Source: Bacteroidales bacterium (lineage in GTDB: Bacteria > Bacteroidota > Bacteroidia > Bacteroidales > P3). Taken from it: a stretch of DNA of 64,000 nt. The stretch is taken from contig JAFUWF010000006.1 of the NCBI GenBank assembly GCA_017483575.1, positions 43,303 through 107,302 of the forward strand, given 5' to 3'. The position numbers were made by a program, and so were the translations under genes. This document shows, one piece after another, positions 1 to 8,546 of the stretch. Every line of letters begins with the position of its first letter. Positions within the stretch are counted from its first letter, which is position 1. The notes under the pieces are model-generated. The model had not been told where the DNA came from and did no database searches. It saw only the letters and a list, made by a program, of their open reading frames with translations.

Positions 1-296
1 AAAATGATTATATCGCCATACAGTTTTTTGATGGGGCGATAAAAGTAGTGGAAAGCAATAATGGTGAGACACTCAATGAATTTAAAAACCGCGTGGATAG
101 AGTAATAAAATCAAGATCAAAGATAGAAAAGCAGAAAAAACTTTCAAAAGATGGGAAGGTTGTATTTTCTGATATTGATTTTGACTTTGGATTGAGTTAT
201 TATACTTTTTCAAAATCTTATAAAGAACTAGAGACATTATTTGAAATGGGTTACGAAAGTTTTGGCTCAAAGTATAAAAAAATAGCCAGTAGATAA
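1..296 (+). CDS. Hypothetical protein, 3' end only
   Basis: The reading frame is open from base 3 to the stop at 294-296, so this is the C-terminal ~97 residues of a gene that begins upstream. A GTG at 48 could be called as a start, but the open frame before it argues for a truncated longer gene. The fragment is Lys/Ser/Tyr-rich, has no membrane segment, and ends in a basic tail (SKYKKIASR). Base composition is much more AT-rich than the genes that follow, which hints at transferred DNA. I do not recognise the family. Confidence 0.6.
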   Translation, partial: NDYIAIQFFDGAIKVVESNNGETLNEFKNRVDRVIKSRSKIEKQKKLSKDGKVVFSDIDFDFGLSYYTFSKSYKELETLFEMGYESFGSKYKKIASR

Positions 297-615
297 TAAA
301 TGTGCATTTGTCACAAATGAAATGAACATGGACTGATCGCCGAGACATCGCCGTGGAATCCTGCTTGTTACTTTAGCGTTATCCTGGACCGAGGCAAAAG
401 TTTGTCAATTTTTCATTAAACGGGGAGCAAAAGATGAAGAATGAACAGGTCTTCCCGTTTTAGTCAAAACCGGAGAGGCTTGCACTAAACAAGGTGCAAG
501 CCTCTATAGATGTAAAAAAGTTTTGTCGATAATGAAGAATTGAGTATTTTTGCAGCGTGATTTGAGTAAAAATGCGATGTGATTTGAGTAATTATCATAT
601 TAAAAATGAGCATAT
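297..615. other. Intergenic region with hairpin and promoter
   Basis: This gene-free stretch holds an inverted repeat at about 474-505 (AGGCTTGCAC / GTGCAAGCCT) that may end transcription of the upstream gene, and the promoter of the following ATPase at 521-552. Two near-identical copies of GTGATTTGAGTAA follow in the leader (about 558-591). I see no coding potential. Confidence 0.5.
521..552 (+). promoter_or_regulatory. Bacteroidota promoter of DUF4143 ATPase
   Basis: TTTTG at 521-525 and TATTTTTG at 545-552 are separated by 19 bp, matching the -33/-7 elements of the Bacteroidota primary sigma factor. The start codon at 616 leaves a leader of roughly 60 nt. Confidence 0.7.
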
Positions 616-1833
616 ATGGATTATATTCGTAAGCAATTCGACACGCTGAAAAACCGCATACTAGAAACGCGTAAGTTCATGCAGGTGCTGGCGGGACCAC
701 GGCAGGTGGGCAAATCGACCCTTGTGGGGCAGGTGCTGGAGCAAGTTGACATTCCACATACGGTTGAGGTGGCGGATGCCGTGAATCCAAAGGACAGCGA
801 CTGGATTCATCGCATCTGGGAGTCTGCCCGCACAACGATGATGCTCCGTGGAGTTGCAGAGTTCCTACTAGTGATTGACGAGGTGCAGAAGATTGACAAC
901 TGGAGCGAAGTGGTGAAACGGGAATGGGATGCCGACACGCGAAACCGCGTAAACCTGAAGGTGGTTCTGCTCGGTAGCAGCCGACTGCTGTTGAAAAAAG
1001 GACTTACAGAGTCGCTGGCAGGTCGCTACGAACTAATCAGGATGCCGCACTGGAGTCTGCGGGAGATGCGCGATGCGTTTGGCGTGTCGCTTGACCAATA
1101 CATCTATTTCGGCGGCTATCCTGGCCCGGCACACATGATAAATGATGAACGGCGCTGGCGCAAATACATAAAGGACTCGCTGGTGGCTCCGGCCATTGAG
1201 AAGGATGTTATTATGACGTCAAACATCTACAAACCCGCCTTGATGAAACAACTGTTCGAACTGGGATGCAGCTACTCGGCAGAGATACTGTCGTTGACCA
1301 AGCTGATGGGGCAGTTGCAAGATGCGGGGAATGTGACGACCTTGGCCTCTTATCTGGAAATACTGGACCAGTGCGCCCTGCTGACCGCATTGCAGAAATA
1401 TGCAAAGGATGAGGCTCGTAAACGTGGTTCAATTCCCAAATATCAGGTGTATAACAATGCGCTGCTTACGGCCTACAAAGGACGCGGTTTTGTCACCGAC
1501 CGTACTGACACGCAGGCTTGGGGCCGCTGGGTGGAGAGTGCCGTGGGTGCGCATCTGCTGAGCATGGCGGATGAATTGGATTATGATTATGAAGTGTATT
1601 ATTGGCGAGAGCCGTCCAGAAACAAGGATGAAAAAGACAAAGAAGTGGATTTTGTCATCTTCAACGGTGGCGAAGTGACGGCAATAGAGGTGAAGACTGG
1701 ACGAAGGGGAATGAATGCGGGACTACCGGCGTTTGTGGAAGCCTTCCACCCCAAACGGTCGTTTGTTGTGGGGACAGGAGGTGTTAGTCTGGAGGATTTC
1801 TTGGGAAGCGAAGTGGAACAACTGGTGTTATAA
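616..1833 (+). CDS. AAA ATPase with DUF4143 C-terminal domain
   Basis: This 405-residue protein is a typical AAA_14/DUF4143 ATPase. Walker A is GPRQVGKST (27-35). Walker B is in FLLVIDEVQK (about 83-92), followed by a sensor-like LLGSSRLLL and a SLAGRYE segment. The C-terminal domain ends with EVDFVIF..AIEVKTG (343-362), the E-x-D...E-x-K signature of a restriction-endonuclease fold often seen in DUF4143. The family is common and mobile in Bacteroidota. Its function is not established, although DNA or toxin-related roles have been suggested. It has its own promoter and no obvious operon partner, and the convergent gene begins 66 bp downstream. Confidence 0.9.
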   Translation: MDYIRKQFDTLKNRILETRKFMQVLAGPRQVGKSTLVGQVLEQVDIPHTVEVADAVNPKDSDWIHRIWESARTTMMLRGVAEFLLVIDEVQKIDNWSEVVKREWDADTRNRVNLKVVLLGSSRLLLKKGLTESLAGRYELIRMPHWSLREMRDAFGVSLDQYIYFGGYPGPAHMINDERRWRKYIKDSLVAPAIEKDVIMTSNIYKPALMKQLFELGCSYSAEILSLTKLMGQLQDAGNVTTLASYLEILDQCALLTALQKYAKDEARKRGSIPKYQVYNNALLTAYKGRGFVTDRTDTQAWGRWVESAVGAHLLSMADELDYDYEVYYWREPSRNKDEKDKEVDFVIFNGGEVTAIEVKTGRRGMNAGLPAFVEAFHPKRSFVVGTGGVSLEDFLGSEVEQLVL

Positions 1834-1899
1834 TCGAAACGATTTGAATCCCGTAGGGGTGGCACATTGCTGTTTGGTGCCGCCCCTACGGAAATCCAA

Positions 1900-3327
1900 C
1901 TACTCTTCAGGGGCGAACATGGGGTCCCAGGCGGGGAGCATGATGGGTTTCTGGTCCATCATGGCGCGGATGTTGGCGGGGATGTATTTTTCCTCGAGGA
2001 CGACGCGGAACATGTACTCGTTGAACCAGTCGTTGGTCATGATGAGGTTGCCCTGGTAGCCGTAGCTGGGGCCCCAGCTGTTCTCGACCATCCACTTCAG
2101 GGGCTTGCCGTCCTTGTCGAGGTCGACGGCGCAGAGGGTCATGGCGTGCGAGGAGCCGCTGGCGTAGGTAGCCACGCGCTGCTTCTTGTCCATGCCGAAG
2201 GTGGTGCCCATGAGGCTCTCGTAGTCGTAGTTGTTCATGTCCATCAGGCCGTTGTCGCGGTTGAGGAATTTTCCGACGTCGCAGCTGAAGTACATCATGG
2301 TGCTGTCCTTGATGGAGGCGATGCACATGGGGGCGATGTCCTCCATGGGGAGGTTGAGGTAGCGCCAGTTCTGGCCGTCGTAGACGTGGCGGTCGTACTG
2401 GATTTCATACACCTTGTAGTACTCGCGTGTGGGGTCGTTCATCACCATGTAGTACTTGGAGAAGTCGGTCTTGGCGAACTTCTCGTAGAACTCCTTGGGG
2501 GTGTAGGTGGCGGTCTCCACAATCTTGCCCGAGGCGTCCTTTTGCTGCCAGGTGAACTGTGCGGGGGGCTCGCCCATGGTGAGGGCCAGCATGCGGTAGA
2601 TGGTGCCGAGCATGGCGGTCTTCTTGGCCTGCAGGTGGGCCATGGTGATGCCTTTCTGACCGGCGAGTTCGCGCAGTTGCAGGCCGTCCTCGCGGAGCTT
2701 GAGGGCGAGGAGGTTGCTGATGGAGGAGGTGTTGTTGGTGTTGTAGGTCTCGGGCATCACGTCGGAGGGTACGAGGCCGTATTTGTCGATGAGGTTGGCC
2801 ACGCCTGTGAACTGGCCGCCGTCGCCGATGGGGTTCTTGAAGAGCCACTGCACCTCTTGGTCGTCGATGGGTTTCTTGTAGGTGTCGATCATGGCCTGGA
2901 GGAAGAGGTTGCTCTTCTCCAGCTGGTCGTAGAAGAAGAGATAGGCCTGCGAGAACTGGAAGTCGGAGGGCAGGTGGTGGCGTCGGATGGCCTGGTTGCG
3001 GAGGACGTTCATGCCGGTGAACATCCAGCAGCGGCCGCTGCTCTTCTGGTCGGTGACGGCGCGGCTTTCCACGCGGTTGGAGAAGTGCGAGTCGAACTTG
3101 GTGGCGTTCTCGTAGTTCATGGCCAGCTTGGCGGGGCTCTGGTTCACCATGATGTTGCGCAGGGCCTTGTCCGAGGCTGTGCCTCCGAAGCTTTTCTTCA
3201 TCTGCTGCATCATCTCGGTGGTGATGCCGCCGTTGTAGGTGGTCTCCACCTGTTTCTTCTTCTGGGCCATGGCGCCGCCGCAAGTGAGCATGGCGGCCAT
3301 GGCGAGTACGATGTACTTTTTGTTCAT
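1900..3327 (-). CDS. pepC: Secreted aminopeptidase C / bleomycin hydrolase (peptidase C1B)
   Basis: This 475-residue papain-fold cysteine peptidase belongs to the bleomycin hydrolase family. The start at 3327 gives a clean signal peptide (MNKKYIVLAMAAMLTCGGAMAQ), so the enzyme is exported, as in other gut Bacteroidales. The catalytic triad is visible: Cys100 in QKSSGRCWMF, His394 in SSHAMTL and Asn416 in VENSWG. The family trims peptides from the N-terminus, so here it probably degrades peptides in the periplasm or outside the cell. A longer frame to 3420 exists, but its extra 31 residues overlap the promoter. The gene stands alone and is convergent with the DUF4143 ATPase. Confidence 0.93.
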   Translation of the reverse strand: MNKKYIVLAMAAMLTCGGAMAQKKKQVETTYNGGITTEMMQQMKKSFGGTASDKALRNIMVNQSPAKLAMNYENATKFDSHFSNRVESRAVTDQKSSGRCWMFTGMNVLRNQAIRRHHLPSDFQFSQAYLFFYDQLEKSNLFLQAMIDTYKKPIDDQEVQWLFKNPIGDGGQFTGVANLIDKYGLVPSDVMPETYNTNNTSSISNLLALKLREDGLQLRELAGQKGITMAHLQAKKTAMLGTIYRMLALTMGEPPAQFTWQQKDASGKIVETATYTPKEFYEKFAKTDFSKYYMVMNDPTREYYKVYEIQYDRHVYDGQNWRYLNLPMEDIAPMCIASIKDSTMMYFSCDVGKFLNRDNGLMDMNNYDYESLMGTTFGMDKKQRVATYASGSSHAMTLCAVDLDKDGKPLKWMVENSWGPSYGYQGNLIMTNDWFNEYMFRVVLEEKYIPANIRAMMDQKPIMLPAWDPMFAPEE

Positions 3328-3361
3328 ATCGGTATACGTTTTTTTGATTTCAAATGCGGTG

Positions 3362-3394
3362 CAAAGATACAAATAAAAGCCGAATCGGCCAAAA
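3362..3394 (-). promoter_or_regulatory. Promoter of pepC
   Basis: Read on the minus strand, TTTTG (3390-3394) and TATCTTTG (3362-3369) are 20 bp apart. The start codon lies 35 bp further on. This supports the start at 3327 over the longer frame. Confidence 0.7.
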
Positions 3395-3554
3395 CTTTTT
3401 TCCCACCATGTCATCGCCAAGGCACTGCCGACTTCAACAGACCTCGTATAAAAGTGGGTGTTGGCAGGGTGTTGACGAGGGTCGGGAAGGGGGTCAAAAA
3501 ATGGTTATCAACAGGCGGTGGAAATTTTATTTATTACAATTTAGAAAAAAATCG

Positions 3555-3562
3555 TATTTTTG
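3555..3562 (+). promoter_or_regulatory. -7 box immediately upstream of acyltransferase
   Basis: TATTTTTG ends only 8 nt before the ATG at 3571, so the transcript would have a leader of a few nucleotides at most. The -33 region is a T-rich stretch with no clear TTTG. Confidence 0.5.
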
Positions 3563-3570
3563 CACTTGCT

Positions 3571-4161
3571 ATGAAGAAGATTTGGATACTGATAGCGAAA
3601 ATCGGCGGATGGAAGTTCATCCTGCCGGAGAAGGGTTCGCGACCCGAGCTTGAGCGCTGCGTTTTCGCCACGGCGCCACATACGTCGATAGCTGATTATC
3701 TGGTGGGTACGGCCTACCTGTGGCAGCTCGGCGTCAACGGGCATATATTCATCAAGAAGGAGTTTTTCTGGGGTCCGTTGGGACCGATACTGCGCTACTT
3801 GGGCGCCATCAGCATCGACCGCGGAAACCGCAAGAACGACATGGTGGGGGCCGCCGTGGCGGAGTTTGCCAAGGGTGGCAGCCTCGCCCTGGCCATCACG
3901 CCCGAGGGCACACGAAAGCCTACCAAACGCTGGAAGCGCGGCTTCTGGGAGATAGCCCACCGTGCAGGGGTGCCCATCGTGCCGGCGTTCCTGGACTTCA
4001 GCAAGCGCGAGGTGCGCATCGGCGAGGCTATCTGGACCACAGACGATTGCGAAGCCGACATACTGAAAGTCCGCCGTCTCTACCGCAAGGAGATGGCCAA
4101 GCATCCGGAACAATTCATTGAGGTGGACGGTGCAAGCGCCGCCCTACAGGACGAAAAATAA
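3571..4161 (+). CDS. 1-acyl-sn-glycerol-3-phosphate acyltransferase family protein
   Basis: This 196-residue protein of the PlsC/lysophospholipid acyltransferase superfamily transfers acyl chains to a phospholipid or related acceptor at the inner membrane. The catalytic block appears as APHTSIADY (His37...Asp42, the HX4D motif) and the acceptor-binding block as TPEGTRKPTKRW (Glu-Gly-Thr-Arg, 112-115). It is shorter than PlsC proper and resembles the soluble-looking short acyltransferases of Bacteroidota. The ATG at 3571 follows a -7 box directly. A much longer frame runs in from 1867 but is antisense to pepC and is not real. purL begins 15 bp downstream, so the two may be cotranscribed. Confidence 0.85.
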   Translation: MKKIWILIAKIGGWKFILPEKGSRPELERCVFATAPHTSIADYLVGTAYLWQLGVNGHIFIKKEFFWGPLGPILRYLGAISIDRGNRKNDMVGAAVAEFAKGGSLALAITPEGTRKPTKRWKRGFWEIAHRAGVPIVPAFLDFSKREVRIGEAIWTTDDCEADILKVRRLYRKEMAKHPEQFIEVDGASAALQDEK

Positions 4162-4176
4162 GAAAAAATACAGAAT

Positions 4177-7100
4177 ATGGTTAGAAGAATCTTTGTTGAA
4201 AAGAAGGCTCCTTTCGCCGTGAAGGCCAAGGAACTGAAAACCGAAATGAGCGAATACCTCGGCATCGAGGCCGAGGAGGTGCGCGTGCTGATCCGCTACG
4301 ACATCGAGAACGTCAGCGACGAGACCTACCAGAAGGCCAAGGGCACCGTCTTCAGCGAGCCGCCGGTGGACGACCTCTACGAGGAGGAGTTCCCCCACAA
4401 GGAGAGCGACTTCTGCTTCACGGTGGAGTACCTGCCCGGCCAGTTCGACCAGCGCGCCGACAGCGCCGAGCAATGCGTGCAGCTGCTGTGCGACAGCGAG
4501 CAGCCCATCATCCGCTCGGCGACCACCTATCTGATTACTCCGAGTGCTCAGCGTAATCCGAAGGGCTTCTCCGAGGCCCAACGCAACGCCATCGTCGCCC
4601 ACTGCGTCAACCCTGTGGACAGCCGTGTGACCGACGGCCCCAAGCCCACGACCCTTGAGGACCACTTCGACGAGCCGGCCGATGTTATTGTCTTCGATGG
4701 TTTCAAGGATATGCCTGAGGACCAATTGAAGGAACTCTATGGTTCTCTCGGGCTTGCCATGACTTTCGCCGACTTCAAGCATATTCAGCGTTACTTCCAC
4801 GACGAAGAGAAGCGCAACCCCACCATGACGGAAATCCGCGTGCTTGACACCTACTGGAGCGACCACTGCCGCCACACCACCTTCGCCACCGAGCTGAAGG
4901 ATGTGCAGTTCGACGACGGCTACTACCGTCCACTCATCGAGGGCGCTTTCAAACAGTATCTGGCTGACCACAAGGAGCAGTATGCAGGCCGCACGGACAA
5001 GTATGTCTGCCTGATGGACATCGGCACCCTGGCCGCCAAGCGCATCAAGAAGATGGGCTTGCTGGACGACCAGGAGCCCAGCGATGAAATCAACGCCTGC
5101 TCCATCGTGGTGCCTGTTACCATCGACGGCAAGGAGGAGGAGTGGCTCATCAACTTCAAGAACGAGACTCACAACCACCCGACGGAGATTGAGCCCTTTG
5201 GCGGCGCCGCCACCTGCCTGGGCGGCTGCATCCGCGACCCGCTCAGTGGCCGCACCTACGTCTACCAGGCCATGCGCGTCACCGGTGCTGCCGATCCTAC
5301 GAAGCCTCTCAATGAGACCCTCGCCGGCAAACTGCCGCAGCGCAAGATTGTCACCACCGCCGCCCACGGCTACTCAAGCTACGGAAACCAGATCGGCCTT
5401 GCCACGGGCTTGGTCAACGAGGTGTACCACCCCAACTATGTGGCCAAGCGCATGGAGATTGGCGCCGTCATCGCCGCCGCCCCGCGCCGTGCCGTGAAGC
5501 GCCTGACCAGCGACCCCGGCGACATCATCATCCTGCTGGGTGGCCGCACGGGTCGCGACGGCATCGGCGGTGCCACGGGTGCCTCAAAGAGCCACACCAC
5601 CAAGAGCCTCACCACCTGCGGTGCCGAGGTGCAGAAGGGCAACGCCCCCACCGAGCGCAAGATACAGCGCCTGTTCCGCCGCGAGGAGGTCTCAAGCCTT
5701 ATAAAGAAGTGCAATGACTTCGGCGCCGGCGGCGTCAGCGTGGCCATCGGCGAGTTGGCCGACGGCCTGCAGATCAACCTCGACAAGGTTCCCAAGAAAT
5801 ATGCCGGCCTCGACGGCACCGAGCTCGCCATCAGCGAGAGCCAGGAGCGCATGGCCGTGGTGGTCGACCCCAAGGATGTGGACCAGATGCTCAAGTATGC
5901 CGACGAGGAGAACCTCGAGGCCACGGTCGTCGCCACCGTCACCAAGGAGCCGCGCATGGTCATCAGCTGGCGTGGCAAGGAGATTGTCAACCTCAGCCGC
6001 CGCTTCATCGACACCAACGGCGCCCACCAGGAGACCACTGTCCGCGTCAAGATGCCCGAGAAAATTGAAAATGGAAAATTGAAAATTGAAAATTCGCTGC
6101 CGCACCCGGATAATTCTCAATTCTCAACTCTCAATTCTCAATTGAAAGACCTCTGGCTCCAAACCCTCTCCGACCTCAACGTCTGCTCGCAGAAGGGCTT
6201 GGTGGAGATGTTCGACAGCTCCATCGGAGCCGGCAGCGTTGTGATGCCCTATGGTGGCAAGTACCAGCTGACGCCCACTCAGAGCATGATAGGCAAGCTG
6301 CCCTTGCTCGACGGCAAGTGCGACACCGTCAGCATCATGGCCTATGGCATGGATCCCTACCAGATGAGTTGGAGTCCCTTCCATGGTGCCGCCTATGCGG
6401 TGCTGAACAGTGTGGCTAAGATTGCCGCCGCCGGTGGCGATGCCAGCCGGGTGCGCCTCACCTTCCAGGAATATTTCAAGAAGCTCGGCAACGACCCTTA
6501 CCGCTGGGGCGAGCCTTTCAGCGCCCTGCTCGGCGCCTACAGCGCCCAGATGGGCCTCAAGCTGCCCAGCATCGGCGGCAAGGACTCCATGTCCGGCACC
6601 TTCAACGACATCGACGTGCCGCCCACGCTGTGCAGTTTTGCCGTGGGCATGAGTGACCTGAAGCATGTGGTCACCCCCGAGCTGAAGAAGGCTGGCAACA
6701 AACTGGTGCTCCTCGACGTCAAGGAGGCCGACTACGGCATGCCCAACTACGAGGATGCCCTCGGCCAGTACGCCGCCCTGCGCCGAGCCATCGAGGCCGG
6801 CAAGGTGTGCAGCACCTATGTCGTCGGCTTCGGCGGCCTCATCGAGGCGGTCAGCAAGATGGCCTTCGGCAACAAACTGGGTGTGAAACTCAGCGTCTCG
6901 CAAGGTCTCACGGCCAAGAACTACGGCTACATCGTGGTCGAGGTGCCTTCGGTGGACGGCTTGCCGTTCCGCTGCAAGGAGATTGGCGAGGTGACTGACA
7001 ATGCCGCCTTTGAGGTGAATGGCGAAAAGATTACCGTCGACGAGGCCCTTGCCGCATGGCAGAAGACGCTCGAAGGTGTTTTCCCCACCCGCACCAACCA

Positions 7101-7992
7101 AGCGGAAAGTGGAAAGATGAAGGTGGAAAGCCCGCTCTTCAATGCCCCCGCCGACAAACTTTCAACTTTCAACTTCCAACTTTCAACTTCGGCCAAGCCC
7201 CACGTCTTCATTCCCGCCTTCCCCGGCACTAACTGCGAGTACGACAGCGCCCGCGCGTTCAACCGCGCCGGTGCCGAGAGCGAGATCATCGTCTTCCGCA
7301 ACCAGAACGGCCAGCAGATCCGTGAGAGCGTGGACGCTTACGTCGAGGCTATTCGCCGCAGCCAGATCATCATGGTTCCCGGCGGATTCAGCGCCGGCGA
7401 TGAGCCCGAAGGCAGCGCCAAGTTCATCACCAGCGTCTTCCGCAACGCCAAGATTGCCGATGCTGTCATGGAACTCCTTAATAAGCGCGACGGTCTGATG
7501 CTTGGCATCTGCAACGGTTTCCAGGCCTTGGTGAAGTTAGGCCTCGTGCCCTACGGCGAGATTCGACCCCAGGCCGAGGATGCCCCCACGCTCACCTTCA
7601 ACACCATCGGCCGCCACCAGAGCAAGATGGCCTATACGCGCATCACCTCCAACCTCAGCCCGTGGCTGCGCAAGGCCGAGCTGGGCGCCACCTACGTCAT
7701 CCCCATCTCGCACGGCGAGGGCCGCTTTGTGGCTCCGCAGGAGTGGATTGACCGGCTGTTCAAGAACGGCCAGGTTGCCACACAGTATGTCGACCTGCAG
7801 GGCAACCCCACCATGGACGAGGAGTACAACATGAATGGCTCCTACATGGCCATCGAAGGCATCACCAGCCCCGACGGCCGCGTCTTTGGCAAGATGGGCC
7901 ACAGCGAACGCAGAAGCCTCGGTAGCGCCATGAACATCTATGGCAGCGACGACCAGCAGATATTCGAGAGCGGCGTACAATACTTCAAGTAA
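4177..7992 (+). CDS. purL: Phosphoribosylformylglycinamidine synthase (single-chain)
   Basis: This 1271-residue enzyme carries out the fourth step of purine synthesis: FGAR + ATP + glutamine to FGAM. It is the large single-chain form, with an N-terminal PurS-like region, two PurM-like ATPase halves and a C-terminal glutamine amidotransferase. The amidotransferase nucleophile is Cys1112 in MLGICNGFQ, with His in ISHGEGRF. E. coli PurL is 1295 residues, so length is normal. The gene carries two in-frame repetitive insertions, at 6061-6146 (residues ~629-657) and 7102-7190 (~976-1005). They are low-complexity (IENGKLKIEN..NSQFSTLNSQL and SGKMKVES..STFNFQLSTS) and sit in linkers, the second just before the amidotransferase domain. 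The stop overlaps the next start by one base. Confidence 0.97.
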   Translation: MVRRIFVEKKAPFAVKAKELKTEMSEYLGIEAEEVRVLIRYDIENVSDETYQKAKGTVFSEPPVDDLYEEEFPHKESDFCFTVEYLPGQFDQRADSAEQCVQLLCDSEQPIIRSATTYLITPSAQRNPKGFSEAQRNAIVAHCVNPVDSRVTDGPKPTTLEDHFDEPADVIVFDGFKDMPEDQLKELYGSLGLAMTFADFKHIQRYFHDEEKRNPTMTEIRVLDTYWSDHCRHTTFATELKDVQFDDGYYRPLIEGAFKQYLADHKEQYAGRTDKYVCLMDIGTLAAKRIKKMGLLDDQEPSDEINACSIVVPVTIDGKEEEWLINFKNETHNHPTEIEPFGGAATCLGGCIRDPLSGRTYVYQAMRVTGAADPTKPLNETLAGKLPQRKIVTTAAHGYSSYGNQIGLATGLVNEVYHPNYVAKRMEIGAVIAAAPRRAVKRLTSDPGDIIILLGGRTGRDGIGGATGASKSHTTKSLTTCGAEVQKGNAPTERKIQRLFRREEVSSLIKKCNDFGAGGVSVAIGELADGLQINLDKVPKKYAGLDGTELAISESQERMAVVVDPKDVDQMLKYADEENLEATVVATVTKEPRMVISWRGKEIVNLSRRFIDTNGAHQETTVRVKMPEKIENGKLKIENSLPHPDNSQFSTLNSQLKDLWLQTLSDLNVCSQKGLVEMFDSSIGAGSVVMPYGGKYQLTPTQSMIGKLPLLDGKCDTVSIMAYGMDPYQMSWSPFHGAAYAVLNSVAKIAAAGGDASRVRLTFQEYFKKLGNDPYRWGEPFSALLGAYSAQMGLKLPSIGGKDSMSGTFNDIDVPPTLCSFAVGMSDLKHVVTPELKKAGNKLVLLDVKEADYGMPNYEDALGQYAALRRAIEAGKVCSTYVVGFGGLIEAVSKMAFGNKLGVKLSVSQGLTAKNYGYIVVEVPSVDGLPFRCKEIGEVTDNAAFEVNGEKITVDEALAAWQKTLEGVFPTRTNQAESGKMKVESPLFNAPADKLSTFNFQLSTSAKPHVFIPAFPGTNCEYDSARAFNRAGAESEIIVFRNQNGQQIRESVDAYVEAIRRSQIIMVPGGFSAGDEPEGSAKFITSVFRNAKIADAVMELLNKRDGLMLGICNGFQALVKLGLVPYGEIRPQAEDAPTLTFNTIGRHQSKMAYTRITSNLSPWLRKAELGATYVIPISHGEGRFVAPQEWIDRLFKNGQVATQYVDLQGNPTMDEEYNMNGSYMAIEGITSPDGRVFGKMGHSERRSLGSAMNIYGSDDQQIFESGVQYFK
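6061..6146 (+). repeat. Family A inverted-repeat element inside purL (copy 1)
   Basis: The left arm is repeats of AAAATTGAAAATTG and the right arm is repeats of the complement, TTCTCAATTCTCAA, around a short GC-rich centre. The element is read through without a stop and adds about 29 residues. Confidence 0.8.
7102..7190 (+). repeat. Family A' inverted-repeat element inside purL (copy 2)
   Basis: The left arm is GGAAAGTGGAAAGATGAAGG and the right arm repeats the complement-like CTTTCAACTTTCAAC. The reading frame stays open. It is a related but distinct family from the copy at 6061. Confidence 0.75.
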
Positions 7993-8315
7993 TGGCTAGC
8001 AATCCTGATTTTGTGCAGTATATCATCGACCAGTGCAGCGGTGCCGGAAGCATCGCTGCACGGAAGATGTTCGGCGACTACGGCATGTACTGTGACGGCA
8101 AGATATTCGGCCTCGTCAGCGACAACGGCTTTTATGTGAAGCCCACGGATGAAGGCCGGGCCCTTTTACGCAGCGTGGACATGCGCCCGCCCTATGAGGG
8201 CGCTAAGCCTTACTTCTACATCGAAGATGTGGACGACCGCGATTACCTGTCGGCACTCGTCGGCGCCACCTGTGTCGCTTTGCCAGACCCCAAGCCTAAA
8301 AAGAAGAAGGCATGA
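7992..8315 (+). CDS. TfoX N-terminal domain protein
   Basis: This 107-residue protein is a stand-alone TfoX N-terminal domain. The conserved core is visible as ARKMFGDYGMYCDGKIFGLV and the FYVKPTDEGR and PYEGAKPYFYIED segments, ending in a basic PKPKKKKA tail. In gammaproteobacteria TfoX regulates competence, but stand-alone copies in Bacteroidota have no proven role. The ATG overlaps the purL stop (TAATG) and its own stop overlaps the next start (ATGA), so it is translationally coupled in the purL transcript. Confidence 0.85.
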   Translation: MASNPDFVQYIIDQCSGAGSIAARKMFGDYGMYCDGKIFGLVSDNGFYVKPTDEGRALLRSVDMRPPYEGAKPYFYIEDVDDRDYLSALVGATCVALPDPKPKKKKA

Positions 8316-8542
8316 CACAAGACGAAATCTGGCTGGCGAAGTACCATGAGTACGTCAACTTCGTCAAGGACAACCAGCGTTGCCCTTCGAAGCACTTCTT
8401 GGAGGAACACCGTTTGCATTCCTGGTGGAAGCACAATCGCCAGTTGCTTAATGCCGGAACAATGAAATTGGAACGACGGGAGATGTTTAAAAGACTGATG
8501 GCGCTGGCCGAAGACAATCGGCATGTCAACCAGTACGAATAG
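8312..8542 (+). CDS. Small protein resembling a helicase-associated (HA) domain
   Basis: This 76-residue protein reads W-x-x-x-Y-x-x-Y-V-x-F..Q-R-C-P-S-K-H..L-H-S-W-W-K-H-N-R-Q-L-L, the spacing of the helicase-associated repeat (a small helical, probably nucleic-acid-binding module). It has no helicase attached. It overlaps the TfoX-like gene by 4 bp (ATGA), and the next gene starts 4 bp after its stop, so it belongs to the same operon. The HA assignment rests on pattern resemblance only. Confidence 0.6.
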   Translation: MTQDEIWLAKYHEYVNFVKDNQRCPSKHFLEEHRLHSWWKHNRQLLNAGTMKLERREMFKRLMALAEDNRHVNQYE

Positions 8543-8546
8543 GAAT

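Noticed and set aside
1867-3570. The upstream extension of the acyltransferase frame
   Set aside because: It runs antisense through pepC and crosses the -7 box. The acyltransferase family starts near 3571.
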